Assembly (NCBI GenBank): GCA_003339415.1
Contig: PDHQ01000098.1
Location: forward strand, 2,058-66,057
Reading direction: 5' to 3'
DNA length: 64,000 bases
DNA from: Ophiocordyceps camponoti-saundersi (nom. inval.)
Lineage: Eukaryota > Ascomycota > Sordariomycetes > Hypocreales > Ophiocordycipitaceae
Shown: in pieces, positions 55,454 to 64,000 of the stretch
Numbering within the stretch: the first letter of the stretch is position 1
How the letters are laid out: each line of letters starts with the position of its first letter
The notes under the pieces: model-generated
The model's input: the letters and a program-made list of their open reading frames with translations, nothing else
Told to the model about the DNA's origin: nothing
Databases searched by the model: none
Position numbers and translations under genes: made by a program

Positions 55454-56809
55454 ATGCCGCCTCTCGATGGAAGAGACGGCCTCGGCTTCGTCGTCAACCA
55501 TGATAACCCATCCAACGGACATGAACCCGTCACCCGTCCCGACAACACGGATGGTGATGTCGGAATCGAAACAGCTCTGACCTCGTCCTCGCGCATGTTG
55601 CCCGTCCCAGTAGACCAACACACTGGCTGGGAAGCAACCAACGTCCCCACGGCCAAGTGTGACCTATGCCAGAAGCAGAGCCGCGGCATAATTCAAAAGT
55701 GCTCGCAGTGCAAGCTCTCGGTTTGCAAGACGTGTGCCCGAGACGATCGGTTGCGAGACGACGCGAGGCACTCCCTGGATCCGGATGCCGTCGACTGGAA
55801 GCCGCATCCAACCTCGTCCACCGGTCGAAAGCCCAGGCCGTCCAAGAGGGGCGGGATCCGCAAGAGGAAGGCCGTGGCCACTGCCCCTGGTCGACGTCAG
55901 CTACAAGAACGTGACCGCGTCCCTGCCAAGGCTCGACTCAGGCCTCCCCCGTCGAGGGAGACGTCTGTTTCCTTCAGCCTGGTGGCCGGCCACGCGACGC
56001 ACTCGGAATCGCCTGTTACAGCCGTTTGTTCAGACGTGGTTGGCAGTCGTCAGGATGCGTTGGATGCCTCGACGACCGAGACCGAAGAGATTGCTGCCAT
56101 CCTGGCCGGGATGCAAAGACAGGACCGTCCTGCCAACGATGGCTTGCATCTGCCGCCAGTTCGATCCGTGACCGATATGCTACAGCCCGACCGTCTTCCT
56201 CCTCTGAGGACGCTTCATCCGTCACTTGGAGTCGGGCGGATGCTCGAGATGAACGGTCTTTTGCTCCCTCGCCCGGCGGCCATGCCGTACGGAAACCATC
56301 ATCACCTATCTGACGTCCGGCACGAGGCTGCAACGCCCAACGAACATGGAAACCAACCAGATGAAAATACGCCGTGGAACCAGCAACAGCTTCATTCCCC
56401 GTCCTACACATGCTCTTATCCGCCCGTCGCTACCGAGCACGGCCTCGCGAACATGACCGTGTCGTTGCCATCGACTACTCAGGGCCCTGTCTGGCAGTCA
56501 GACACAATGTCCCGAACGCCTCTTCCGTCTCGCCGCCCTCAGCATCACGAAGCCATCGAACCAATCTCAGCATACGAGCCTACGCTGGCCCATACTAGGT
56601 CTATGTCATTCACTCAGGGGACGAAGAACCGCGGCTTGAACCCCCTCACGTCCGCCGTGCAGCAGCATCAGGGAGGGTACCCTCAACATGGACAGCAGGC
56701 TGCTGAGCTCGGTCAGATTTTCCAGTCCACTACAGCCTCTACCTTGTTGTCCAACGCAGGAAGGCCTCTGACGGCCTGGGCAACCTCTGCCTTTTCCCGG
56801 ATCGCTTGA
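55454..56809 (+). CDS. cysteine-rich zinc-binding-like protein, conserved fungal type
   Basis: Single-exon gene of 451 residues. The start chosen is the ATG giving MPPLDGRDGLGFVV; earlier in-frame Met codons lie in a low-complexity leader. Residues about 73-98 hold a compact Cys motif: CDLCQKQSRGIIQKCSQC, then KLSVCKTCARD, that is two CxxC pairs plus a CxxxxCxxC-like pair, which suggests one or two bound zinc ions (B-box or RING-like). A basic patch follows (RKPRPSKRGGIRKRKA), a plausible nuclear targeting signal. The remainder is Pro/Ser/His/Gln-rich and probably disordered. I recognise similar proteins in related fungi but no assigned function. Confidence 0.75.
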   Translation: MPPLDGRDGLGFVVNHDNPSNGHEPVTRPDNTDGDVGIETALTSSSRMLPVPVDQHTGWEATNVPTAKCDLCQKQSRGIIQKCSQCKLSVCKTCARDDRLRDDARHSLDPDAVDWKPHPTSSTGRKPRPSKRGGIRKRKAVATAPGRRQLQERDRVPAKARLRPPPSRETSVSFSLVAGHATHSESPVTAVCSDVVGSRQDALDASTTETEEIAAILAGMQRQDRPANDGLHLPPVRSVTDMLQPDRLPPLRTLHPSLGVGRMLEMNGLLLPRPAAMPYGNHHHLSDVRHEAATPNEHGNQPDENTPWNQQQLHSPSYTCSYPPVATEHGLANMTVSLPSTTQGPVWQSDTMSRTPLPSRRPQHHEAIEPISAYEPTLAHTRSMSFTQGTKNRGLNPLTSAVQQHQGGYPQHGQQAAELGQIFQSTTASTLLSNAGRPLTAWATSAFSRIA

Positions 56810-57628
56810 GCGGCTTCCATGAAACGGGCGCGGCGTCATGTCCTTGATTCAATATGGTGTCACCGCGTCATCCTACGTCTTAGGGGGGGTTTGCCAGGTG
56901 CTGAACCCGTCGCATTCTGGTTGCCGGGAGCATGGGGTTTGATAAACAGGTATGTATGGGACTCGTTTTGACACGCTGCGGAGCATGCTTTAGTTAGTGA
57001 ACGGGGAGAACAACAAAAAAAAGGGAGAGGAAAGGTGGGGGGAATGACACGTTCTTGACGGGTAGAACGAAGACTTGACAGGCTGGGAGGCGGAGACAAG
57101 GGTCGCACAAGCTTGTTTTGCTCTTGCGCTGGGCTGGTCCCGAAGCAAGCAAAGGAGTTGCGCTGTTGGGGTCTGGCAGTTTGGGGGAGGAAGCATGGCT
57201 CTTAGGGGGAAGTCGGCTGAGGTCGCGGACCGTTGCCAAGGAAGAGGCTCCGTCCTTTGACTTCGTTCATATGTATGTACATATGTATAGGCACCGAAGG
57301 ATTCGTCAGTTGTCTCTCACGCGCGAGGCAAACAATGCACGACATAGCGTCGTCTCTTATACTTTAGATTCCTTTCCTTACCATGCTGTTTGCTTCCCGC
57401 GTGTCTCTAAATACTCTTCATATTTCCCGACATGGCAATTTCACCACGGCACCGCTACAAGTAGAGGCCACGCGACATGTGCTCGATAGACAGGACAAGA
57501 GCAAGAAGATCCCGAGCTTGGCTCGTCCTCGTTGCTAAGCACTGGGTGAAAGCGCTGCAACCATTAGGGCTCGAATCCGGCGCGAAAAGCGTAGACTCAG
57601 CCTTGGTATTTTCATTCATATTTCCTTG
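56810..57628. other. 3' intergenic between convergent genes
   Basis: No gene is supported. It contains the 3' sides of the Cys-rich gene (plus) and eIF3d (minus). A tRNA-like B-box, GGCTCGAATCC near 57568, was examined and rejected because no matching arms or A box surround it. Confidence 0.5.
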
Positions 57629-59552
57629 CTACTCCTCAGCACCGTCGGCTTGGCCGTCCTCTTGACCGCCATCGTCGTCGTTTTCGTCGTCGTCGTCAAA
57701 ACTCCCGACGGGAACCTCATAGAGACGCAGTATGGACTTATTGGGATCCTTGACGAGGACAAACTTCCCCTCGTCACGCTTCAGGCACATGTCAGCGATG
57801 GTACGCACGATGCCCCATCCGTTGGAGAGCGAGAGGTTCATCTGATTGGCGAAGTCACGAGGTTTCCAGCCAACGACGCCGAGGATGACGTGCTTATCAT
57901 TGGACCGCGGGTTGACCCGAGAGACGAAGCTGAGCAATGTCTTAGTGAGAGCACAGATGAGAGGAAGGACTGGGGAAGAACATGAGAAGGGGGGGGGGGA
58001 GGACAAAGGAGAAAGAACCTACCCTAGCTTCATGACGTCCGACTTGGAAAGGATGCTCTGCGTTGTCCAGCGGGCCAGCTTGCAGCTATTATTCTTCATC
58101 TCGGTGGCTACGACGGCGCCACGCTGGGCGACTAGCTTGCTTCGCCAGTCGAGGGCACCGCCGCTGCCCTGAGCCTTGCTATCGAACTCGTTCAGAGCTT
58201 TGATAGTGATGAACTGGTCCTCGCCGCTGATGGCGTTCTTCTGCACCGCGTCGACCTCGGTGCGGACGATGAGGTAGACCGGGTCCTCCTCGTTGGTGGA
58301 GAGGTCGAACTTACGGTACCTGTAGGCTTTGCTGGCCGGCGGGTCCGTATCTTCAGATGCATTGTAAAAGGGGTTCCCGTGAGTCATCTCCATCTTCGCC
58401 GTCTCGCTCTCGGTGACGACCTGGTTAGCGAAGTTATGGTTGATGTACGTGGCCTCTTCGGCGAGGGCCGCAGGCTGGTTAACGACGTCCTTGCTACCGT
58501 CGGCCGCGTCGAGCGGTGCATCGGCCGCGTTCTCGTTGACCGTCACCATGTCGAGCGTCGCATTGTCGCGCTTGTCGAAGAACAGTTTGTTGCCCTGCCG
58601 CACGATGACGAGATCCCAAGGGTAGACGGAGCGAGGGGAGCACATGATCATAGAAAGAATACTGTCAGTGGCAAAGATGGTAGCCTCGTCGCGGTCGGCG
58701 AGCTCCTGGATGACAGGATCAGAAGATGTAGTGACATTGTAAGTGGCACGGTCGATGGCCATGAGCTTCTTCTCCGCACCCTTGACAGGCTGCTTGTCGT
58801 GTGACCGGTTGTAGTAGTAGAGGAAGCCGTAGTCGTCAAGGTCCTCCCCGTCATCGGCGTCGAGGTTCAACTTAGCCAGTCGGTTAAAGTCAATCTCCTC
58901 CAGCAACTGCCAGTCGGCCTTAATATTGATGCTCGCGTCACGGTTGCGCGCCGGCTTATCGTAGTCTTTCCACCCGAATCGGCGGCCGCGAGGACCTGCG
59001 TTGGAGCGGCCGCCTCGATCATAGCCCTGCCGGCCTCCGCTTCCTCCGCCGCCTCCACCACCACCACCTCCTCCGCCGCCGCCGCCGGATCGCTGAGGCT
59101 GCGAGCGTCCAGAACGGGAATCGCCTCTGCCACCTCGCTGGCCGCGGCCACGGGTGAATATGGCACCGCGACCGTATCTCGACTTGGTGGAGTCTCTAGT
59201 GTTGCTCACGAGGGAAAATGTCGACTCGTCCTCGGCCGGCGGCGCGTTGAAAGTGATGGCATGGCTCGCTCCATACACCTGCTGGTCTTTGGGTCGCGTC
59301 AACCGAAGGAGCTCGCCCCCGAAGCTTATTCGATTGCTTACCTCTGTAGTTTCTGTTGTACTGCATCCGCCCACCACGCTCGCGATCCTTGCCTTCAGAG
59401 GTCCAGTCGGCCATGCGGCCTAGCTTATCGCCCTTAGAGAAGGGCGCATAGGGTACGCCATTTAGGGTTGTGTCAGCTGTGACTGGCGGCCCCCAGCCAT
59501 CGCCTGGCGGGCAACTCTCGCAAATCTTGATGTAGTCGAGCGTATCGGCCAT
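57629..59552 (-). CDS. eif3d: eukaryotic translation initiation factor 3 subunit D (eIF3d)
   Basis: Subunit of the eIF3 complex; its central fold can bind the mRNA cap. Exons are 59552-59342, 59286-58023 and 57929-57629 (introns 55 and 93 nt), giving 591 residues. The N-terminus has [24 protein letters not shown] and RMQYNRNYR joined to [13 protein letters not shown]. An RG-rich, Gly-run segment follows ([16 protein letters not shown] and [20 protein letters not shown]). The core has [39 protein letters not shown] text, and MKLG joined to [20 protein letters not shown]. The tail is acidic ([14 protein letters not shown]). The start is the first ATG after an upstream frame that begins with GTG. 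Confidence 0.95.
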
Positions 59553-60078
59553 GGTGAGAGGCTTATTGCTCGCCGCAGAAGTTGAAGCCTCACGACGAAG
59601 GATTCGCACGATAATATTTCATGTGTGAGCAGAGTCGAAATTCTGGTGGGGTGTGAGCCGTGTGTGAGCCGTGTGTGAGCGGAGTACGGACTGTGTGGGA
59701 CCTGCTGAAAACCTCTGCCATTTTTTTGCTTACATAACACATGCTGAGCGAGACAGACCTTGGCGCTCGAGGCTGGTGGATGGTCCCTCAACTCCAGGGA
59801 CGACCTCATTATGAGGCGAAGCGTCAAAGTCTAGGATATGTTCCCAGTATCCGTACAGCAGCATCTTAAGCGCGGCTTCTCCTTGGTAACAAGGACATCC
59901 ATCATTGTATAAGCAATATACATGTGTATGCATGTACATACATGAGATTTGCATGTGCTTCCCAGGAAGCCTCACAAAGAGGAGCGAGGAGACTTCCATC
60001 TCGTCCTTTTTACATTGGTATTTGTGCGTCATCGACGCGCTGCCAATAAGGGCCCAAGTAACATCAAAGCCCAAAATG
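59553..60078. other. promoter of eIF3d and 3' region of the bZIP gene
   Basis: Both genes are on minus. A triple GTGTGAGC-type repeat lies at about 59653-59680 (tgtgagccgtgtgtgagccg), and an ATCCGTA motif at 59849. No gene is seen. Confidence 0.5.
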
Positions 60079-61548
60079 CTAGTACACCATGGTTTCCGGA
60101 TCGCAGGGTAATATGCTCTCGAAAGCATCGCGCAGTTCAAATTCCTCCAAGACGGCTCCAAACCTACAGCCTTGCCATTAGTACAAATATTTGATGTCAA
60201 CTCCACGAAGCCATCATGCGGCGCAAAACTCACCCGTAGCATCTCACTTTCTGGCTCAATTCCTCTGCAAGCCGCCTGATGTCGTCGGATCGCAGCTCGG
60301 TGAACCTCGGGTGGCTGAGGATCATACCCCACGCCACCACCGGAGTGATTTCGCCATCTAGGTCCAGCTTTTTGCTGAGGTCGAGAAGTGTCGCCAAATC
60401 TCCCTTGTTGAGACCCATGAATCCTTGGCTCGGGCTGACTTGCGTCTCCTTCTTCACGATAGACGTCTTGGCTGATTCGTTTGTCGATGGTGTTGGTGGA
60501 CAAGACACCATCAGGGCGTGGCCGCAAGGTTCGCTATCGGAGCCGGCAGCACGCTCTAGTAGAATCGGCAGGTGCTGCATGCAGGGCTTCTCGAGTCTAA
60601 ACGATCTCTCGGTGAAGCCGTCATCGTCAGCAAACCTGATCTCTGTCGTTTGATCCAAGTTTGCCACCTCCCCCTCCTCCTCACTCCCCCAACTTCCCCA
60701 AGTCTTTTCCGCCCCCTCCTCTTATCGCGATCATACACCCTGCCTCACTGGGGAGGAGGTGAGAGGTAGGCTCTTGAGGATGCGGAGCTACCGTACGCTA
60801 GGACAAAGTCAATGCCGGCTTGTTCGCAGTCGACACCGTTGCCTCTTGTTGGCTGTGTAGTGGCGCGCAATTGATCGGCCGTCATTGGTTGCATGCTGCT
60901 CGTAAAGCCCGGCGACGACTGCGACGGCGAAAACGAGGTGAAGGAACCAGCGGCAAAACTGGCGCCGGGGCTCGTTCCCGAAGCGTTACCCATGCTCAGG
61001 TTGCTCGATAGGTTCTCTTGCCCTGCAGTTGGTATAAACTGGATACCATTTTGTGCCAACGCATCTCGAAGCTGTCTGTTCGCCTCGACCAGCTTTTCCT
61101 TTTCCAGTGAGACGTTGCCGTATAGTTCCTTGAGCCTGAGAACCTCGTCCTCGAGTGCTTTAATGTAAAGCTCTTTCCGCTCACGGTGTGTTCTGCACAG
61201 CAGGACGTGGATCAGTCAGCATGTTCCACGCCAAGGTTGCGAGGCGCATCATACCGCTGGGCTTGTCGATTTAACTCTTGCCTCCTGGTTAGAGCCGGTT
61301 TACTGTCCGGCTTGGGACCGCGTCTCTTGGGTGGGTTATTGTCTAGACGTGTGGACAATTAGTAGGCGCGGGACCCGGCGCGAAGGAGGTAGACGACGCT
61401 TACCGCGGGTGGCCCGCTTATCCGCAAGTGATTTGAGGAAGTTCAGGTTCAGCGGCGCCGGCGTGCTCCTTTCCGGCCCACCAAAGGCTGATGAGGCCTC
61501 CGGCGAGCTTTGAGACTGGTGGTGATCCGACGACAGCGGAGATGCCAT
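60079..61548 (-). CDS. bZIP transcription factor, fungal Yap-like type
   Basis: Five exons: 61548-61404, 61342-61255, 61192-60797, 60596-60234 and 60163-60079 (introns 61, 62, 200 and 70 nt), giving 358 residues. The basic region spans two splice junctions: PKRRGPKPDSKPALTRRQEL, NRQAQR joined to THRERKELYIKALEDEV, then a leucine-zipper-like VLRLKELYGNVSLEKEKLVE. The NRQAQRTHRERKE motif is of the fungal AP-1/Yap class. A C-terminal regulatory domain continues across the long intron (DFVLA joined to LEKPCMQHLPILLERA), with PCGHALMVSCPP, LGLNKGDLATLLDLSKKLDL-like text, ITPVVAWGMILSHPRFTELR and the end FESILPCDPETMVY. The role is unknown. Confidence 0.88.
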
Positions 61549-62444
61549 GGCAAGCCGAGCGACGTCCGGGGCGGTTGCTCAAGCGAAGATTTGCACGGTG
61601 AGCCACACTTCCCCCAGCATGTCAGTGTGACGGGAGCCAGAGGTTAAGTGGCCGATGGCAACGGTGCAATTTGGGGCAAGATGACGGCGGAAACGTGAGG
61701 CTGGCTGTTGAGCGATGCTCGGTACTCACCCTCTCAGCCGCAATTAACCGAAACAAGGGTGGGAAGTCGCAGAGATCAGCCAAACAGCGCAGTGGATTCC
61801 AGAGGAGAAGAAGAAATAAAGTGAGAAGTGCCGAGAGCGGGAGACCGGATGGATCTTGGAGAGTGAGAGGTAATGGCTTTGGGTGGGTACTTGCCCTTTG
61901 AGACTGCCATGACACCTGCCAAGAGCGGCCATTATGGATGCCTCAGGCTGCACACTTAGTCATCCAAATCGCGGCACTTGGTTCAACGGTTGTCTGGTCT
62001 GCCGGCGATTGCATCTGAGGCCCGGCACTGACCGGAGACCGAGGGCACGCCGATGCTAACATGCCTCACCACCCACCCAGGTAGGTAGCAGTAGGTAAGT
62101 CATGTAGGACACTGATTGACGATTAGCATCGAACCCATCACTTGCAAGTTATTTACCTAGGTACCCAGGAACTTTTCTCCCTACCTAGGTACCTACCTAC
62201 TCAGGCATTTGCCGACAAAACAGCCCAGTGTTCTGTCGGCTGACTCACGCCCATTGACGACAAAGCTACCTGTCTCCTTCGGGGGGATGGGCCCGGAACA
62301 AGAGAGGGACAAGACAAATGTCGTCATCGTGCAATTCCGCGATATCCAGAGTTAGTGCGAATAAGCTCTAACAAGGCCCTCCCTGTCCCGGAGAGTAATA
62401 ACTTTCGTCGGTGCCAACCGCCGAGTCCCGTCTGGCGACAAGTC
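61549..62444. other. divergent intergenic region, bZIP and acyltransferase
   Basis: No gene is supported. The plus frame 61671-61901 and minus frame 61622-61915 are mirror images without recognisable content. A cluster of TACCTAGGTA palindromes lies at about 62150-62205 (tacctaggtaccc, ctacctaggtacctacc). Confidence 0.5.
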
Positions 62445-63420
62445 ATGACACTCGTCACCCACCTCCGCGGCGTCATCGTCACCTCGCCGTGGCTACTGCA
62501 CCTTTTACTGGCCGACCTCGTCCTGTCACTGCTCTTGCCGCTGCGTCCGCTGGCGCCGCGGCTGGTCTACAATGTTTCGTCGCGCATTGCGGAAACTGTA
62601 TGGGGATGGATTCAGGCCATTTTCGAGCGCCTCAATGGTGCAGACATCGTCTGCTCAGGCGACGCTCTGCCACGTGGCGAGTCAGCCATCGTCGTTGTTA
62701 ACCATGTTGCCTGGGCCGACTTCTACATGATCCAGGCCCTCGCCAGGCGAGCCGCGATGCTCGGACGTTGCCGCTACTTTGTCAAGCGCCAGCTACGTAT
62801 GGTTCCCTTTCTCGGATGGGGCCTCTGGGCCATAGGCATGCCCATGGTGAGTCGGAACTGGCTTCAAGACGAGAAGGAACTTGATCATGTCTTCTCCGGT
62901 ATCGTCAATCACGGCTTTCCCACTTGTAAGTGCTTTCGAGACCATTCACCGGACGACCGTCTGAGACGATGGCAAAGGGCTCGTCAGCTTTAGCGAGGCG
63001 ACTAGGTTCAGCAAAAACAAGTATGACGAGTCCCGCGCGTGGTGCAAGAAGGTGGACAAGCCGCAGCCGATGCACCTCTTGTATCCACGTACCAAGGGAT
63101 TCGTAGCCACCGTTCAGCACCTGCGAAAGGCGCCACATGTCAAGGCCGTCTACGACTTGAGCATCGCCTATCAGCGCAACAACACCTTCCAAGTCGCACC
63201 CACGATGTGGGAAACGCTGAGCGTGCCCAGACTGAGCCATCGCCACGGTTTCAAGTTTCAAGTTCACGCGCGTCGGTTCCCAATTGAGTCCCTCCCGGAC
63301 ACGGATGACGGGCTGGCGCGTTGGTTAGAGCAGCGATGGGTCGAGAAGGGAGAATGGCTGGAGGCGAGGAGGAACAAGTGGCTGGCTCAGGCCGACACGG
63401 ATTCGCAAGCAGAGATGTAG
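62445..63420 (+). CDS. 1-acyl-sn-glycerol-3-phosphate acyltransferase-like (PlsC family)
   Basis: Membrane acyltransferase likely making phosphatidic acid or remodelling lysophospholipids. Exons are 62445-62925 and 62978-63420 (52-nt intron), giving 307 residues. The start is the first ATG (MTLVTHLRGVIVTSPW); the frame upstream begins with GTG. Hydrophobic segments near the N-terminus (LLHLLLADLVLSLLLPL) are followed by the catalytic NHxxxxD motif in VVVNHVAWADFYM and the second motif FVKRQLRMVPFLGW. After the splice, W-LVSFSEATRFSKNKYDES carries the EGTR-type motif as EATR, and LLYPRTKGF is the third block. This pattern fits the fungal LCLAT1/CST26-like branch more than plain LPAT; that assignment is from memory. 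Confidence 0.9.
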
Positions 63421-64000
63421 GTCCGACTTAGGGCCCTGGAAGGAAATAATGATAGAGTATGTGTGTGTACCATGTTATGGCGCAGAGTCTTGTGCTTGAT
63501 CTGACGTTGGAGCAAGCATCATGCCGGATGCTGATGTTCTTTTCCCCGGAAACGTAGACACAGTTCTAGACCCGCTGTCTGGACCAGAGATATATATGTA
63601 CGTCGGTTTGTATGAATATGCATCTAAGGGTTCTGCTCCGGGCTGGAAAGCGGTGCATGTCACGCCTGTCAGTCACTTACCTATTTCTTGCATGATAGGG
63701 TAGGTAGATAAGAGGTAGCCTGTAGCCTGTAGGTAAGCGAAGAGGGGCAGTCGATGATGGGATGATGATGGCACCACTAAGAGAGGGTGGGCGTCTACGG
63801 ACTACCCTGTTGCCATTTCATTCGGTCATCTGCTTGTCCTACCCATCGATGTTTGTAGCGTGTGGTAGGTTTTAAAGGTTACAGCGGTATGCATTTGTAT
63901 GTTGTGTGCTTTTAGAGTATGTATAAACGTATGTATTAAGTTGATACCTACTACGGATTAGGTATGAATACGATACTGTATCATTGTCTGTACAAACATA
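63421..64000. other. 3' intergenic to window end
   Basis: No gene is seen. Includes TAGGTAGATAAGAGGTAG and TATG-type repeats and one TACGGAT at 63952. Confidence 0.5.

Noticed and set aside
57560..57575. tRNA B-box-like GGCTCGAATCC
   Set aside because: The flanks do not form a T arm, and no A box, anticodon arm or acceptor stem was found upstream.
1..64000. search for transposons, secondary-metabolite clusters, CRISPR or a novel multi-gene system
   Set aside because: No transposase, reverse transcriptase, PKS/NRPS or repeat-spacer array was seen, and the neighbours are unrelated housekeeping genes.

Overview
The window looks like part of a nuclear chromosome of a filamentous ascomycete. Genes are compact and cut by short introns, mostly 44-130 nt, with CTRAY-like branch points. 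The set is typical of Pezizomycotina: PDR-type ABC transporter, Zn2Cys6 regulators, fungal-only membrane proteins, a spliced Ubc6. Intergenic DNA carries many TAGG/CCTA and CATA/TATG runs and poly-C, poly-GA and AT tracts. I favour Sordariomycetes, perhaps Hypocreales, but that rests on protein resemblance by eye. No rRNA, tRNA, CRISPR, transposon or secondary-metabolite cluster was recognised.

Layout: 1-2032 gene-poor; 2033-6812 full-length PDR/ABCG drug-efflux-type transporter (minus); 8529-9734 polytopic membrane protein (plus), tail to tail with SAM50 (minus, 9812-11469), which is head to head with UBC6 (plus, 11930-12852); 13911-16160 BTB-like protein; 17083-18982 TMEM135-like membrane protein, tail to tail with homogentisate 1,2-dioxygenase (minus, 19084-20830); 21911-22597 small conserved protein; 25073-26407 coiled-coil protein; 27380-27589 small hydrophilic protein; 27813-28725 Vip1-like RRM protein; 29842-30006 candidate 54-residue membrane peptide; 30258-33097 Zn2Cys6 regulator; 34385-35987 BFR2/AATF, head to head with IND1 (36185-37299); 37588-38564 SPF30; 39747-42948 F-box protein with Cys/His motifs; 44260-46809 second Zn2Cys6 regulator; 47819-48646 Grx3/4 glutaredoxin, head to head with ABP1 (49193-51483); 51949-52420 CYSTM peptide; 52421-55453 gene-free repeat-rich DNA; 55454-56809 Cys-rich protein; 57629-59552 eIF3d; 60079-61548 bZIP factor; 62445-63420 acyltransferase.

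Most genes are unrelated housekeeping functions: mitochondrial biogenesis (SAM50, IND1), ER protein degradation (UBC6), ribosome synthesis and translation (BFR2, eIF3d), splicing (SPF30), iron and redox handling (Grx), actin and endocytosis (ABP1), lipid synthesis (acyltransferase), plus three DNA-binding regulators. There is no operon-like grouping, only several tight divergent or convergent pairs.

The most notable signals are in gene structure: a 17-nt microexon that splits a zinc-ligand codon, two GC-AG introns, five or more stop-free introns whose lengths are multiples of three, a second Zn2Cys6 gene whose motif spacing is one residue short, and a perfect 10-bp inverted repeat in a 197-bp bidirectional promoter. 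I did not find a convincing new multi-gene system.
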